From: Neurospora tetraspora
Lineage: Eukaryota > Ascomycota > Sordariomycetes > Sordariales > Sordariaceae
Length of the DNA stretch: 64,000 nt
Assembly: GCF_033439725.1 (NCBI RefSeq)
Contig: NW_026944385.1
Location: forward strand, 806,001-870,000
Direction of reading: 5' to 3'
Shown: in pieces, positions 11,040-22,050 of the stretch
Position numbering within the stretch: the stretch's first letter is position 1
Layout: each line of letters opens with the position of its first letter
Made by a program: the position numbers and the translations under genes
Notes under the pieces: generated by a model
Database searches by the model: none
What the model saw: only the letters and a program-made list of their open reading frames with translations
What the model was told of the DNA's origin: nothing

Positions 11040-12707
11040 ATGGAGGAGAGAAAGCAAAAGGTTGTCGTCATCGGCGCTGGCCCGGTCGGCTCATTGGCTG
11101 CTCTTTATGCGGCCAATCGTGGTCACGATGTTGAGATTTATGAGCTGCGCGGTGGTGAGTCTTTCAATTTGCTGACTTATATGAGTCAAGCTTCAAGATC
11201 TCATTGCTAACAGACTACCAGACCTCCGCGATCCTTCAACAACACCACTCAACTTCACAAGGTCCATTAACTTGGCTCTTTCAGAACGCGGCCTCAATGC
11301 TATGCGCCATGCCAACCAACCAAGACTCATCGATTATGTCATGGGGGTGACCATCCCCATGAGAGGCCGCATGATCCACGGCAAGCGACCCGACGGAAAG
11401 TTGTATGAAGAAGCTCAAGACTACGACATTCATGGACGGGTAAGGCCCCATCGCCCTTTTTGCATCCCCTCACAGAGCAGATGTGTTGATGAATAGATCA
11501 GAGCATCCTCGCCATCGACCGTGGCGACCTGAACAAGCGCCTTCTCGACATGCTCGAGGAGATGCCCAACGTCACCTTCTTCTTCAACCACAAACTCACC
11601 GGCGCCGATTTCAAGCGGAACAAGGCCTGGTTCGAAGTCAAAGACGAGAGCACCTACAACCTACGAGACCGATCCCGCGAAATCGAAATCGACTTCGACT
11701 TTATGATCGGCGCCGATGGTGCGCACTCCGCCGTCCGCTACCACCTGATGAAGTTTGCCCGCATGGATTACCAGCAACAGTACATCGACACTTTATGGTG
11801 CGAGTTCCAAATCGCTCCCAAAGCCGACTCCTCATCATCATCAGCCAAGTCCAAGTTCAGGATATCGCCCAACCACCTGCACATCTGGCCCGGCAAGGAA
11901 TTCATGTTCATCGCCATCCCGTCCGAAGACGGCTCCTTCACCTGCACCCTCTTCGCCCCAGCCGCCATCTACGAGCAACTCGAAGCCGACACCACCGGCA
12001 CTTCAATCCCGCAGTTCTTCGACAAGTACTTCCCCGGCGTAACCTCCCTGATCGCCCCCGCCGACCTCGTCTCCCAATTCCAGTCCAACCCCCACCTCCC
12101 GCTCATCAGCATCAAGTGCAAACCCTACCACTTCTCCTCGTCCGTCGTCATCGTCGGCGACGCCGCCCACGCCATGGTCCCCTTCTACGGCCAGGGCATG
12201 AACGCGGGTTTGGAAGACGTCCGCATCCTGTTCGACATCCTCGACAAGCACGACCGCATGACCAACGACGACAGCAGCCTCGAGGCCTCGCAGCGGGAGA
12301 TCGCGTTGGCCGAGTACAGCGCCGTGCGCGTGCCGGATGCGCACGCCATCAACGACCTGGCGCTGCAGAATTACATCGAGATGAGGTCATCGGTGCTGTC
12401 TCCCGTTTACAGGTGGCGCAAGGCGCTGGAGGAGTGGTTGTCGGTTTACGTGCCGAGTCTGGGGTGGCAGACCAAGTATTCTAGGGTGTCGTTTGGGAAT
12501 GAGAGGTATTCCGAGGTGGTGAGGAAGAGTGAGCATCAGGGCCAGGTCTTGGTGCGCAGTCTTGTAGGCGGCGTCGGCCTGCCGCTGCTGGTTGGGGGGA
12601 TGTGGCTGTGGTTCAGGTATAAGGGCGCCATTGGCAGGGCGGCGTATGGGGTGTTTTATAATTTTATGGGGATGGTTTGTAGGACGATTCATGGGAGAAG
12701 GCGGTAA
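11040..12707 (+). CDS. bna4: Kynurenine 3-monooxygenase
   Basis: Three exons (11040..11154, 11222..11439, 11502..12707) join in phase to 512 aa. The N-terminus has the FAD Rossmann motif [14 protein letters not shown]. Family blocks follow: [11 protein letters not shown], the [13 protein letters not shown] helix, [12 protein letters not shown] (DG motif), [21 protein letters not shown] (second FAD motif) and a C-terminal hydrophobic helix ([12 protein letters not shown]) matching the outer mitochondrial membrane anchor of KMO. The enzyme hydroxylates L-kynurenine with NADPH and O2 in the de novo NAD pathway. In Neurospora crassa the kynurenine hydroxylase locus is called nic-3, so that would be the species name if this is Neurospora. 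A second possible acceptor just upstream of exon 2 would shift the frame and is rejected. Confidence 0.95.
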
Positions 12708-13155
12708 ACTGGACGTCTTTGCTTCGAGGTGGGTGGTGAAAAAATGAGAAAGGAGAGTTTTGTGTGTACGATTTACGTGTAGCATGTGGAAAACGGATAT
12801 GAATTTGGACTTTTGAGTTACCATACATGTTCGAAGGACGGGTTTTGAGTTCTCGCTTGGAATGAACCTTGTGTACTCGCAGATTTTATCAGTTTGCTGT
12901 TGAGGTATGAAGTGCCGCTTCCGCAGGACGTAAAAATCAAGGTCAAACGTGGTATGTGGAAACGTAGGTATCATTATAGCCAACACCTGCGGGCAAGATC
13001 CCACTTCGAAAGGATGTAGTACATGCTAGAATCACACGCTCCAAAACTCCACGCCCCCATTAAACGATCAATAACATCACCATAACCCATTACCAACCGT
13101 CCTCGCCCCTCCCTCCCTCTCTCTTCATCACCACCCAACCCCCTCCCCCTACCCA
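12708..13155. other. Intergenic, convergent 3' ends
   Basis: 3' flanks of the kynurenine monooxygenase and the alpha/beta hydrolase, which converge here. A CT-rich tract at about 13095-13165 runs into the hydrolase C-terminus. No gene is seen. Confidence 0.6.
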
Positions 13156-14447
13156 TTACACCCTCCCATCCAGCCCCTCCCCCTTCTCAATCCTCTCCAC
13201 CAACACCCCATGATACCACCCCGTCCTCTCCACCACCGGCGCATGTCCCATGCCCTCCTCAATCAGCCCAGCCTCCGGCTTAATAATCTCAATCAACTTC
13301 CGTCCATGCGGCACGGTAATCATATCATCCTCCGTCCCATGCATAACCAGAATCCTCTCCCTCCCCACCTCATCCGCCATTTTCACCAGTTGCTCGGCTG
13401 ACTTGTGATGCCACCCCGCCGCAATTAATTGTAACAAAAACCCCTTGAGCCCGAAGCGGGCGGGATCAAGACGTTTGTGCATCTCCTGCGCCACGAACCT
13501 TTGCGCGTTGTTATCGAACTTGAGATATTCCGGCCCGGCAGGGCGGGGGATTTTGGGGGATAAAGGGTTGGGAGGACCACATTTGGGAGTCGTGGCCGGG
13601 TCGGGGACCTCGCAGTCATCTGGCTGTTCGAGCCACGCGTGCGCAAAGAGCTGGCGAGCGGTGTCGGCGATGGACTGGTCGACGGGCTTGGGCATGAGCA
13701 TGCGGATGCGGTTGGCGACGTTTTCGGTGAAGGTGGTGGTGTTTTCGATGGCGGCGGCTGTGCAGCAGAGATTGAGAGAGGAGATGGCGGTGGGGATGAG
13801 GCAGGCGAGTTCTTGGGCGATCATGCCGCCGAGGGAGAGGCCGACTACGTGGAGGGTGCGTTCGGCGGGGATGGGGAGGGGTGGCCCGGAATGTGAAGAA
13901 CGGGAGGTACTGGTGGCGGAAGAAGATGGGGAGGGAGGAGCGGGAAGCCAGCCGATGTGGACGAGAACGTCGATCCAGTCCCGGGCCATCTCGCTGCTGC
14001 TGTAGCGCATGAGAGGCTTGTCCGAGTCGCCCATGCCGCGGTTGTCGAGGAGGAGGACGGAGTACTTGTCGCGGTTTTGGTGGCCGAAGTAGAGGGTTTG
14101 ACGCTGCCAGGCGGTTTTGAGACCTCCGAGACCCATGATGAACTGCGAGAGTGTTAGTGATGGTGTTGGTTGTGAGGACTAGACTGAGTCGAGGGCTCAT
14201 ACCAAAACCTTGATGGGCCCTTCACCGTGAATCTCCCAGCTCACGTTCAAAGGCCCGCCGCGGCCGACAGCGACCGGAGTCAGGCCACTTTGATCGGGCT
14301 CGAGATTCCATATCGCCGTGGGAAAGGCTGGGTGCTTGATGGTCTCGGCCACGGTCGGCACTTGAGGCTTGCGCGTTGTTGTTTGGGCCCTGAGAGAAAA
14401 AGTGTTAGTGAGTGCATAGTATTTGGGTGAGCATCTTAACATTACAT
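13156..14447 (-). CDS. Alpha/beta hydrolase, start codon probably split by an intron
   Basis: Exons 14203..14389 and 13156..14142 are secure: the fold begins IKVLFIMGLGG (oxyanion region), then LLDNRGMGDSDKP, the nucleophile elbow GLSLGG, HGTEDD (acid) and GMGHAP (catalytic His). Upstream lies a typical intron, 14390..14445 (56 bp, GTAATG donor, CACTAAC branch, CAG end). Removing it joins AT (14446..14447) to G (14389) and creates ATG-GCC, giving a 391-aa protein starting MAQTTTRKPQ. Retaining it lets an ATG at 14496 read through and adds a 35-residue N-terminus (426 aa in all). The spliced form is preferred because 56 is not a multiple of three and the intron signals are strong. The fold identifies a serine hydrolase; the substrate is unknown. 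Confidence 0.8.
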
Positions 14448-15065
14448 CTTGGGGTATTTTGCTCGTGATGAGAAGAGATATGAACTGGCGGGCCATAGAT
14501 TATTGTTGAGATGAGACGGGATTGACGGTCAAAGCACGCTGTTAAGGCCAAGTAAATAGGTAGATGGCTCGGTGTTCGTGGTGGCGGCTCAGGGGAATTG
14601 GGGCACCTTGTCGGCCAGCGTCCCATGTGATTGTGCTGGTCCCCGACATCGAAACACTCCGATTGGTAGAACGTATAAAAAGTGGGACAGATTGATAAGC
14701 TTATCGGTCCGGCTGTAACAGGAATGTCGTGGAAGCATTCATGAAGGCGTTGGCGCAATCCCTGGATGAAGACTCGCATCGCGAACATGTTGGGGCTCAA
14801 GACTGGAGAGGTCGTCGGTGAAGTCCCCGGTTCGGCCCGTGGAAAACCAATCCCGCGTCAAGAAGGCACGGTTCCAGGCCAACCATGTAGACCTTCATCG
14901 TCTGGCAGCGCCAGGCTCAATATCAATAGTATTACATTTGCTCCTAACTTTTGATGCTAACCCCGCTGGTATCCGTCAGGTATTGTTTATATGCAGGCAA
15001 CTCTTGTTCAAACACAGTAAGCCACCCTGAAAGCAATCAACAGCACCTTAACCCAAATCCGCCTC
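14448..15065. other. Intergenic, hydrolase upstream and nmt1 3' flank
   Basis: Two minus-strand genes flank it. Only short open frames occur, none with a family signature. Nothing further is recognised. Confidence 0.55.
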
Positions 15066-16926
15066 TTAGACCATGACAAAGCCGATACCGCTCAAGTTAT
15101 CCTCATCCAGCCTGTTCTTCTTGTCGACACCACCGTGGATGGGGTTTGCCTTGTAGTTGAACAGGTAGTAGTGAAGCTGGCCATCACCCGGTCCGAACTT
15201 CTGCTTCTCCAAAAAGAGAGCATTGTCCATGAGAGAAAGAGCGTTGAAGACATCAAAGTTGTGGCGCTTGGCGAGGATCAGAGCATCGGCCATCAGATCG
15301 TTCAGGCGCTTCTGGAGGGCACCCTTGTCGACGGGCTCGGTGAAAGCGGTCTCGGTGGCATAGTAGAACATGTAAGCGGCGCGGATCGAATTGTGCTTCG
15401 GGTGCTTGATGACTGTCGACTCGAGAAGGTAAAAGGAGAAGAAGTCGGTGATTTTGCCCGAGGCATCCTACATCAGATTAGCGTACGAGTTCAACTGCCA
15501 GGAAAGCGGATTGTAACTGAAAACTTACCTCAACAACATACGAGTACACGACCTGCTCGGCATAAGAATCCTTCTTGTGAAGGAGCCAGTGTTCCGCCTC
15601 CTCCCGGTTCCATACTGGGGTAAGCTCGAAACGCTTCAGGTAGCGCTCAAGCAGGCTGTGTACCGCATCGAGATCCTTGGCCTGAAGTTCGCGAAGTCCC
15701 TTGGTCGAGGTCTGTTCCGGAAGGGCGTACTTGCGAACTTGGAAGGCCGGCTTGCTGTTGGAAGGGCACGGGCTGAAACCAACCTCGTACAGCTTCTGCC
15801 AGTTGAGCGCACGGTGGTAGTAGCGGCAAGTGCTGACGGGCCTGGGCAAGACGATACCGCCGGTGTAGATGGCTTGCCAGATACCCTCACGGTTGATGCG
15901 GCGAGTGATTTCCTTGATGAGGACGGGAGCCAAGCGCTTGCCTCTAAGCTTCTTGTGGATGCAGAGGAAGTTGACCTCGGAGCCCTGGATAACCTTGTCG
16001 CGAATGCGGATCTCGGTAGGAACGGCAGCGATGAAAGCGCAAAGGGTGTCACCGCTACGGATACCGACGTGCCATTCCTTTCTCCAGCCAGGAGACATGA
16101 GCGACCTAGCCCAACGTGATTAGCACAAGCCACATAGACGCGATAGAAACAACCCTAACCAAGTCACTTACCACTTCAGAATAGAGGTCGAGTACTTGAA
16201 ACGGAACATGGCCTCGTCGTCCTCCACAAAGTGACCGTACAAGAGCTTCTCGACCTCCTGCATTTGCTTCTCGTCTGTGAGATCCATGGTAACCCATCGG
16301 AAAGGCGCCAGGTTAAGTGGGATCGGCTCATCGGGAATGTCTTCGACTTTTTGGATCTTGAGGGGTCCCTCCTCAAAGATGACCGGCTTCTCCTCGCCGA
16401 ACTGGGGCACAGGCTGGGTGGCCCAGAACTTGTATGACGCCATATCCTTGCGGTTCTTTCCGCTGCTGGCAAGACCGGTGATGATATCCTGAATCTTGAG
16501 TTTCTTGAAGGCTTCCATCACGTCGACTGTTCCCGAGCTACCGGACGCCGCTAGCAGCTCGTTGGCAAGGGCGGGGTTCAGGTCGATGAACTCCTGAATC
16601 TGCTTGGAGGTCAAGCCACTGAGGGCTGACTTGGGGTCTGCCTGCGCCAGCGCCTCCGTCAAGCCCACCTCAGCAGATGATTCGGTAGAGGCGGACTTGT
16701 CCTTGTTCTTCTTCTTGCTCTTCTTCTTGTTCTTCTTCTTTGTGGAGCTGGATCCAGCCTGGGCGGTGCCGTCGGCGCCCTCATCGTCGGCGCCCTCATC
16801 GTCGGAACCGGACTCGTCGGCGGCGGGCTGCTGGCTTTCCTTGAGGGAAGCAAGAGCCTCGGCGGCCTGCTTCTCCTGGGCCGGGTCAACAGGCTTGGAC
16901 TCTTCGGTCGGCGGCATTGTTGACAA
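15066..16926 (-). CDS. nmt1: Glycylpeptide N-tetradecanoyltransferase (N-myristoyltransferase)
   Basis: Three exons (16172..16926, 15529..16105, 15066..15467) join to 577 aa. The first 120 residues are low complexity with an acidic part and a lysine-rich block ([15 protein letters not shown]), as in ribosome-associated eukaryotic NMTs. The GNAT-fold catalytic region shows [39 protein letters not shown] (the first NMT signature) and, at the end, [23 protein letters not shown] followed by [14 protein letters not shown]. The C-terminal carboxylate that acts as catalytic base belongs to the last residue; here the chain ends GIGFVMV where many fungi have a terminal Leu. It attaches myristate to N-terminal glycines exposed by methionine aminopeptidase. 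Confidence 0.96.
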
Positions 16927-17720
16927 AGTGATGGACGCGCACTCGGGGGATAATCGTCGTTGTCGTCGTAGAGTCGAGAAGCAATGTCGCGCACTTTAAA
17001 ACTGCCCTCACGTCCAGGTGAGAGTTGAGATGATCTGAGGATCGAATAATTGGAAGAGACGTGGGGAAGGAGAGAGATTGGATTCTTGTTGAATTGACAG
17101 ACGAAACCCCAGCTCCACTCCAATCCATGAGCTCCTGCTGGCGTGTCGTGTCCCCGTTAGCGCATTCCCCCATCGTCTCACAGAAGGGGTCAGCGGGGCA
17201 AGCGGGGTCCTCCACGCAAGGCAGCCCAAGCTGTCAGGTGCAGGGGACAAGCTCGGTACGCACCGAGAGGGAAAAGTGGAGCTCTCAACGGCTTTCATCG
17301 GGCATCGGATCATTCCATGTCACGACATTCCTGTACTGTACAACATTTAATACACATAACTTGGAACTTTAGTCTTCAGAAATTAACTATCTACATAGTT
17401 TGGACTCATGGTGGATCCAACAGGAAATCGAGCAAAAAGCCCGTGTAAATGCCTCGAACTAACCATATGCAGTTGAGATTGTTGCTGCGCCACTCACTGC
17501 TGCCTTCGCTGTCAAAGAAGCTGACCATTCATCTTCTCTCATTCTTCAACAACCTCAACTTCAATACTTTATATCACCAGTTGATCACCCACTCACTCCC
17601 CCCTCCTTCCTTCACCTCTATCCTTCTACTTTTCTTCCTACTGACAGTCTTATACCAGTTGACAACTATCTTACCTATACACTTTTCTTCATACCGCAGA
17701 CTCGATACAAGATTGTCATC
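16927..17720. promoter_or_regulatory. Divergent promoter region nmt1 / membrane protein
   Basis: This 794-bp interval lies between head-to-head genes. The part near 17500-17700 is pyrimidine-rich (TTCTTC, CTTCC runs), which suits the 5' leader of the plus-strand gene. No discrete operator can be supported. Confidence 0.45.
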
Positions 17721-18965
17721 ATGGGGAAACCCTCACCACCTATCGGCTTCAGTAATGATGCCATCTCCCTGCACACTCAACCCGGTGAACACTCACACGC
17801 CGTTCCACTTGATGGGACTTTGGATACCGATGCCCCAGAGCTGAACATTGACGACCTCCCGCCCCTCTACGATGAAATCATTGCCCCGGGAAGCAGTAGT
17901 AGTGCTCCTCTTCTCCCCTCTGGCGTGCCGCCCTATATCAGCCACCCAAACAATATCCTTCCCCCCGGAGACTGGGCGAAGAACTACAAAAGAGACGAGC
18001 CCACCGGCACCGAACTCTACCTCGACCCGCGCCTGGACAGTGACCCCAAGTTCCTCCAGAAACACATCGAACTATGGGCCAAACAGCCACTCCGGCCCTT
18101 CGTCCGCATCCACGGCACGCACAAGCGCCGCAAGGACATAACCGACCCTCAAAACGGGCGTCGTAAGAACGACTCGGAAGAAGTTACGGACTTCGACCTT
18201 CACGTCGAGCTGACACCCTACCTCTACTCGGACGTTGTCTCACAAACCTCGCTCATGCAGCTGCGCACCGCCGAAAACGACGAGAAAGTCCGTCGCGGCA
18301 CCGTCCTCCGCAAGCGCGCGCCGGGGGCTAGTCGCCATATCGAGGTCGGCTTAGCCGAGAAGCCGACGCTGGCCGAGTGGTGCCACCGGTACTGCGCCAG
18401 CCACGCCGGACTGAAATGCTTGACGCTGGAGCGGCGCGTGGTCGGGTTCGACGACAAGAAGATCGTGCAGAAGCTGACGGACCTGGTGCGCGCGACCAAC
18501 TACCGCGGCAGTCTGGAGATCAGTTTTCCCAAGAAGGACGAGTACGTGCATGTGTACAACGATTGCAAGACCAACAAGTGGCGGACGACGTGGTGGATTA
18601 TTTGGCTGTGCATGTTCAGCCTCATGTTCATCTTTACGTGGCCGTACTTGTTTTTGCGCACCAAGAGGTTCGAGACCGTGTTTGCGGACTGGCACTTTTC
18701 GGTCATGGGCGCGGATGGGCAAAGGAAGTATGCCAGTATCAGCGAGGACCAGTGGTATAATATGTGGGGACGGGCGATCAATCGCGCGGTGATGGAGAAG
18801 AGGCAGTGCACACTGGATCAGCAGGACTTGCTGAACAGCCAGGAGGGCCAGCAGGAGACTTTTGGTCATCCGGTGGTGGATGGGGCGGCGAGCTTCGTCA
18901 GGGCGGGTGTCAATGCCATGAATGCGGTGAACCGCTCGCTGGGTTGGGGGTATGATGACTTTTGA
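17721..18965 (+). CDS. Uncharacterised fungal membrane protein, 414 aa
   Basis: Single exon. The first ATG of the frame follows a pyrimidine-rich leader. The N-terminal ~65 residues are acidic with PPLYDEI (a proline-tyrosine motif of the kind bound by WW domains of Nedd4/Rsp5 ligases) followed by a serine run. A mixed charged domain follows with WAKQPLRPFVRIHGTHKRR. Around residues 280-320 is one strongly hydrophobic stretch (WWIIWLCMFSLMFIFTWPYLFL), long enough for one helix or a tight hairpin, flanked by lysine and arginine. The C-terminal part has a WGRAINRAV segment and ends GWGYDDF. I do not recognise a characterised family. The combination suggests a membrane protein with a large cytosolic N-terminal region, possibly a ubiquitination target or adaptor; that is inference from the PPxY motif alone. 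Confidence 0.8.
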   Translation: MGKPSPPIGFSNDAISLHTQPGEHSHAVPLDGTLDTDAPELNIDDLPPLYDEIIAPGSSSSAPLLPSGVPPYISHPNNILPPGDWAKNYKRDEPTGTELYLDPRLDSDPKFLQKHIELWAKQPLRPFVRIHGTHKRRKDITDPQNGRRKNDSEEVTDFDLHVELTPYLYSDVVSQTSLMQLRTAENDEKVRRGTVLRKRAPGASRHIEVGLAEKPTLAEWCHRYCASHAGLKCLTLERRVVGFDDKKIVQKLTDLVRATNYRGSLEISFPKKDEYVHVYNDCKTNKWRTTWWIIWLCMFSLMFIFTWPYLFLRTKRFETVFADWHFSVMGADGQRKYASISEDQWYNMWGRAINRAVMEKRQCTLDQQDLLNSQEGQQETFGHPVVDGAASFVRAGVNAMNAVNRSLGWGYDDF

Positions 18966-19155
18966 GGTGTCGTAGATGGGAGAAGTAATTCGGTGTGCTG
19001 GAATTGTTTCCTAGACCTTCATTTGCTCTTGCCATGCTCCATGACTGAGAAGAACTGGCCAATATTATCTGGTGGCGGCATCAAATGTTCATAACGACAG
19101 AATAACGTATTTTATATCATACCTACATCTAGATTATCCCACGGTTTTATCAACG

Positions 19156-20858
19156 TTAAATATTCATAGTACTTTCCGTCCGACGTACCGTCGTCCCATT
19201 ATCCCGGGTGCTCTCAGGCTGCTCAACAAGCCCGAACGCCCTCATAACAGCCATCGGCACCGGCGCATAAAACATGAGATTATTATGTCCTGTACCACCA
19301 TATTAGCTTTCGCCTCACACCCTCAACATCGGACCAGGATCAACTTACCACCATAAGGCCACAACTCCTGCCTAATCACCACCCCCTCATCCCCCCACGT
19401 CGTCACAGCCGCCCTGTCCCTCTCCTTCCTACCATCTCCCATCCACCTCTCCACCGTCCTCTTCCCCTTTTCCTTCTCCAACAGATTCTCCACACACCTT
19501 TCCACCTCCCTCTCCTCCTCCTCCCTGACCCTCTCGCGCTCCTCATATTCCTGCTCATCCCTTCCATCCCCATACACCATCCCAATCCCCAGCTCCGCCT
19601 CCACCAGTCCCCTCACCGCCCCCTTGAAAAGCTTATCATCCTCATGAAACGGAATGTCCCAGTCATTCCTGGCGTGAATCAGCGTCAGATTCAGCCTCCG
19701 GCCGTCCGTCTTCGCGGACTTTGTCAGGCGGGTAAGCCGCTCGGCGCTGGGCCATTTGTCGACGATGCGGGCCATGACTTTCCCGAGTAACCACGGCCAA
19801 AACGAAAGCGGGCGGAGGACGGGGATCCAGCCGGCTATGGCGTAGCCGGATAGCATGGTGGGGAGAGAGGAGAAGCCGGCTACGAGGATGACGCCGGCAA
19901 ACTCCATCGGTTTATATTCTCTCCTTCCCCTTCCCTCCCGAGTCTCCCTCGTTTCGTCGTCTCCAGTTTCATCGTCGGAAGACCTACACCCAGCCCCAGC
20001 GTCAGGCGTACTTCTAGGACAACAGTAATACTCGGCAGCAGCAGCCGCCACCGCCGTCCCCAAGCTGTGCCCCAACAAAACGATCCTTTCCGCGGGGACG
20101 CGGGCAACCTTGGTAGCCCAATCGACCGCCGCTCTGGCATCGAGAATCAGTCCTTCCTCCGTCGGCGAGCCCGTGCTGAGGCCGAAGCCGCGGTAGTCAA
20201 TCGCCAGCACGTGGATCTTGGATGAGACGGAGGTGAGAGCGTGGAAGGAGCGCGGGCGGATGGATTGCGTTATGTGGCCTGCGTTGCCGTGGAAGTAGAG
20301 CACCAGCCGGGCTTCGGGGTCGTCGCGCAGGAGGGCGAAGTTGAGGGTGGTGGTGATGTCTGACACAAAGCCGCCGGTTGCACCGGTTGCACCGGAGCGG
20401 TCTTGTGCGGCTAGGGCGGATTCGTGGCGGGCGTAGAGGCCCAGGGGGAGGATGTGCCAGGCGTAAAGGGTTTGGTGGTCGAGGGTGTGGAGGGGGAAGG
20501 GGGTTACTTGGTTTTCTTTTTTTGTGTGGTTGTTTGTTAGTCATGGGATTGCCAGTGTTGGTATGGCGATGAGACTACTGACTTGCAAACCCCCATCGTT
20601 CAGGACGGTTGGGGTTATGTGGTGGCCACCAGAGGGTGTTGACTTTGTGTGCATATACGGCACTTACCGAAGATAAAGTGGTTAGCACATTTTGTTCACA
20701 CTTTCTTATAACACGATAATCGAGTGGTGTTTTCTACGGAATGAATCTTACAATCGTTGAATATACGGAATTGAAACAAGACCGAGAAAAAGAGCGTATA
20801 TCCCGACGGGAACACCGACGGCGAGGGCCGGAACGAGGCAGGCCGCCGAAGATGTCAT
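19156..20858 (-). CDS. ABHD12-like membrane-anchored alpha/beta hydrolase
   Basis: Four exons (20752..20858, 20583..20662, 19349..20515, 19156..19289) join to 495 aa. Exon 1 encodes a hydrophobic N-terminal anchor (LAVGVPVGIYALFLGLVSIP). Exon 2 carries HKVNTLWWPP and WGFA, blocks typical of this fungal family. Exon 3 has YFHGNAGH (oxyanion), IDYRGFGLS, the nucleophile elbow GHSLGT and HARNDWDIPF (acid). Exon 4 supplies the catalytic histidine in GGHNN. Without the last splice the protein would stop early and lose that histidine, which supports the model. A long acidic/arginine insertion sits between the core and the C-terminus. Family members are lipases for lysophospholipids or acylglycerols at the ER; the substrate here is not known. 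The first intron ends in GTAAG, so its acceptor overlaps a donor-like sequence. Confidence 0.88.
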
Positions 20859-22050
20859 GATGATTCCTTCACATGTGAATGAAATATGTAAATGAAAGTG
20901 TCGTTGAGTGCAATTTTTGTGTATTTTGTTGATATGTTTAACTCATAGAATCAGATCGCTTTTGTTCCATGGTAAAGAGCGAGAAACATAATGTTCAAAC
21001 TGCCTTGTGAAGTTTGTTGTTTGTTGGTTGCAAAGTTGGAAATGTTGGTTCCAAGATTGCCAAAGGAAGAGCCGACGTTGGATGGCAAAGCGGGACTCGG
21101 GTTGGGGTCAGTTAGAACCAGTATCACCGAGGTTAGGGTTATCTATGCAGCTCTCACCGATATTGCCGTCAAGCTGCTAAAGAGCATAATATTGGGTCCA
21201 GGCGCTTGAGGCTTAATCGCCGTCCCACCCATTGCACAGTCAGCCGCAATCCCGTGATGGGCTTGCTTACTATCAGCGTCTATCAAACGTGCCTCTTTCA
21301 CGTTGCCGCCATTGGCTTTCATCTCATTCTGTCGCATGCGCATGCGCAACACGCGTTTGTTTGAATGTCATGACGAGATGACATTGACTATCAAGGCTTA
21401 GACCGTTGTCTTTTCCTCAAATTTAACGGTTCTGTTAACCCGAGATGGCGGGGAGTAGACAAGATTAAGTTGCAAGCGTTGGAACTTGGAGGGGGCCTCA
21501 TTCGAGCTCGGCCAATCACAAGGCCGCTTTCCCCTTTTATTACCCTATCCAGGATTACTCCCGTCTGCTACGGGCAGGTGCTATTATTTGTAGAGGATGG
21601 TGCCTTGGACCATTCGGACCATTGCAGCTGCTAGTGATTGCGAATACCTATATTTCTTCCACTTCCCTCCATCTCTTCACCTTCGCAAGTCGCAACACGT
21701 CCACCCGACCACACACCACACGTCCACACACGCTTGCCGTGATCGTCGTCCCCCCCCTCCACCCCCCGTTCTCTTGACTTCTCCATCACGCCAGACACGT
21801 TCCCTCCTTTTCGCTTCTTACCCAACCGACAGTTCCCATTTGGCATTTATCTCTTTTTGTTCATTATCACATTTTTTCTTCGCGATTGATACCCCCCCAG
21901 ACACACGTCATTTTACGCCTTTGATACCACATCCACATTCACCTCCCCTCGACATTCGCGATTGTCTTCCGATGCCGATTGCATAGTGCACCACTCTCAC
22001 TTCCAGATCACAACGAGAAACGTACCGGGTCGGGTCGCGTGCGTGAAGCC
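20859..22050. promoter_or_regulatory. Divergent promoter region ABHD12-like / swc3
   Basis: 1192 bp between head-to-head genes. A CCAAT pentamer (CCAATCA) occurs at 21512..21516, about 540 bp upstream of the swc3 start, and the swc3 leader from 21650 is very CT-rich. An upstream in-frame ATG at 21979 could extend Swc3 by 24 residues but is not favoured. Confidence 0.45.
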
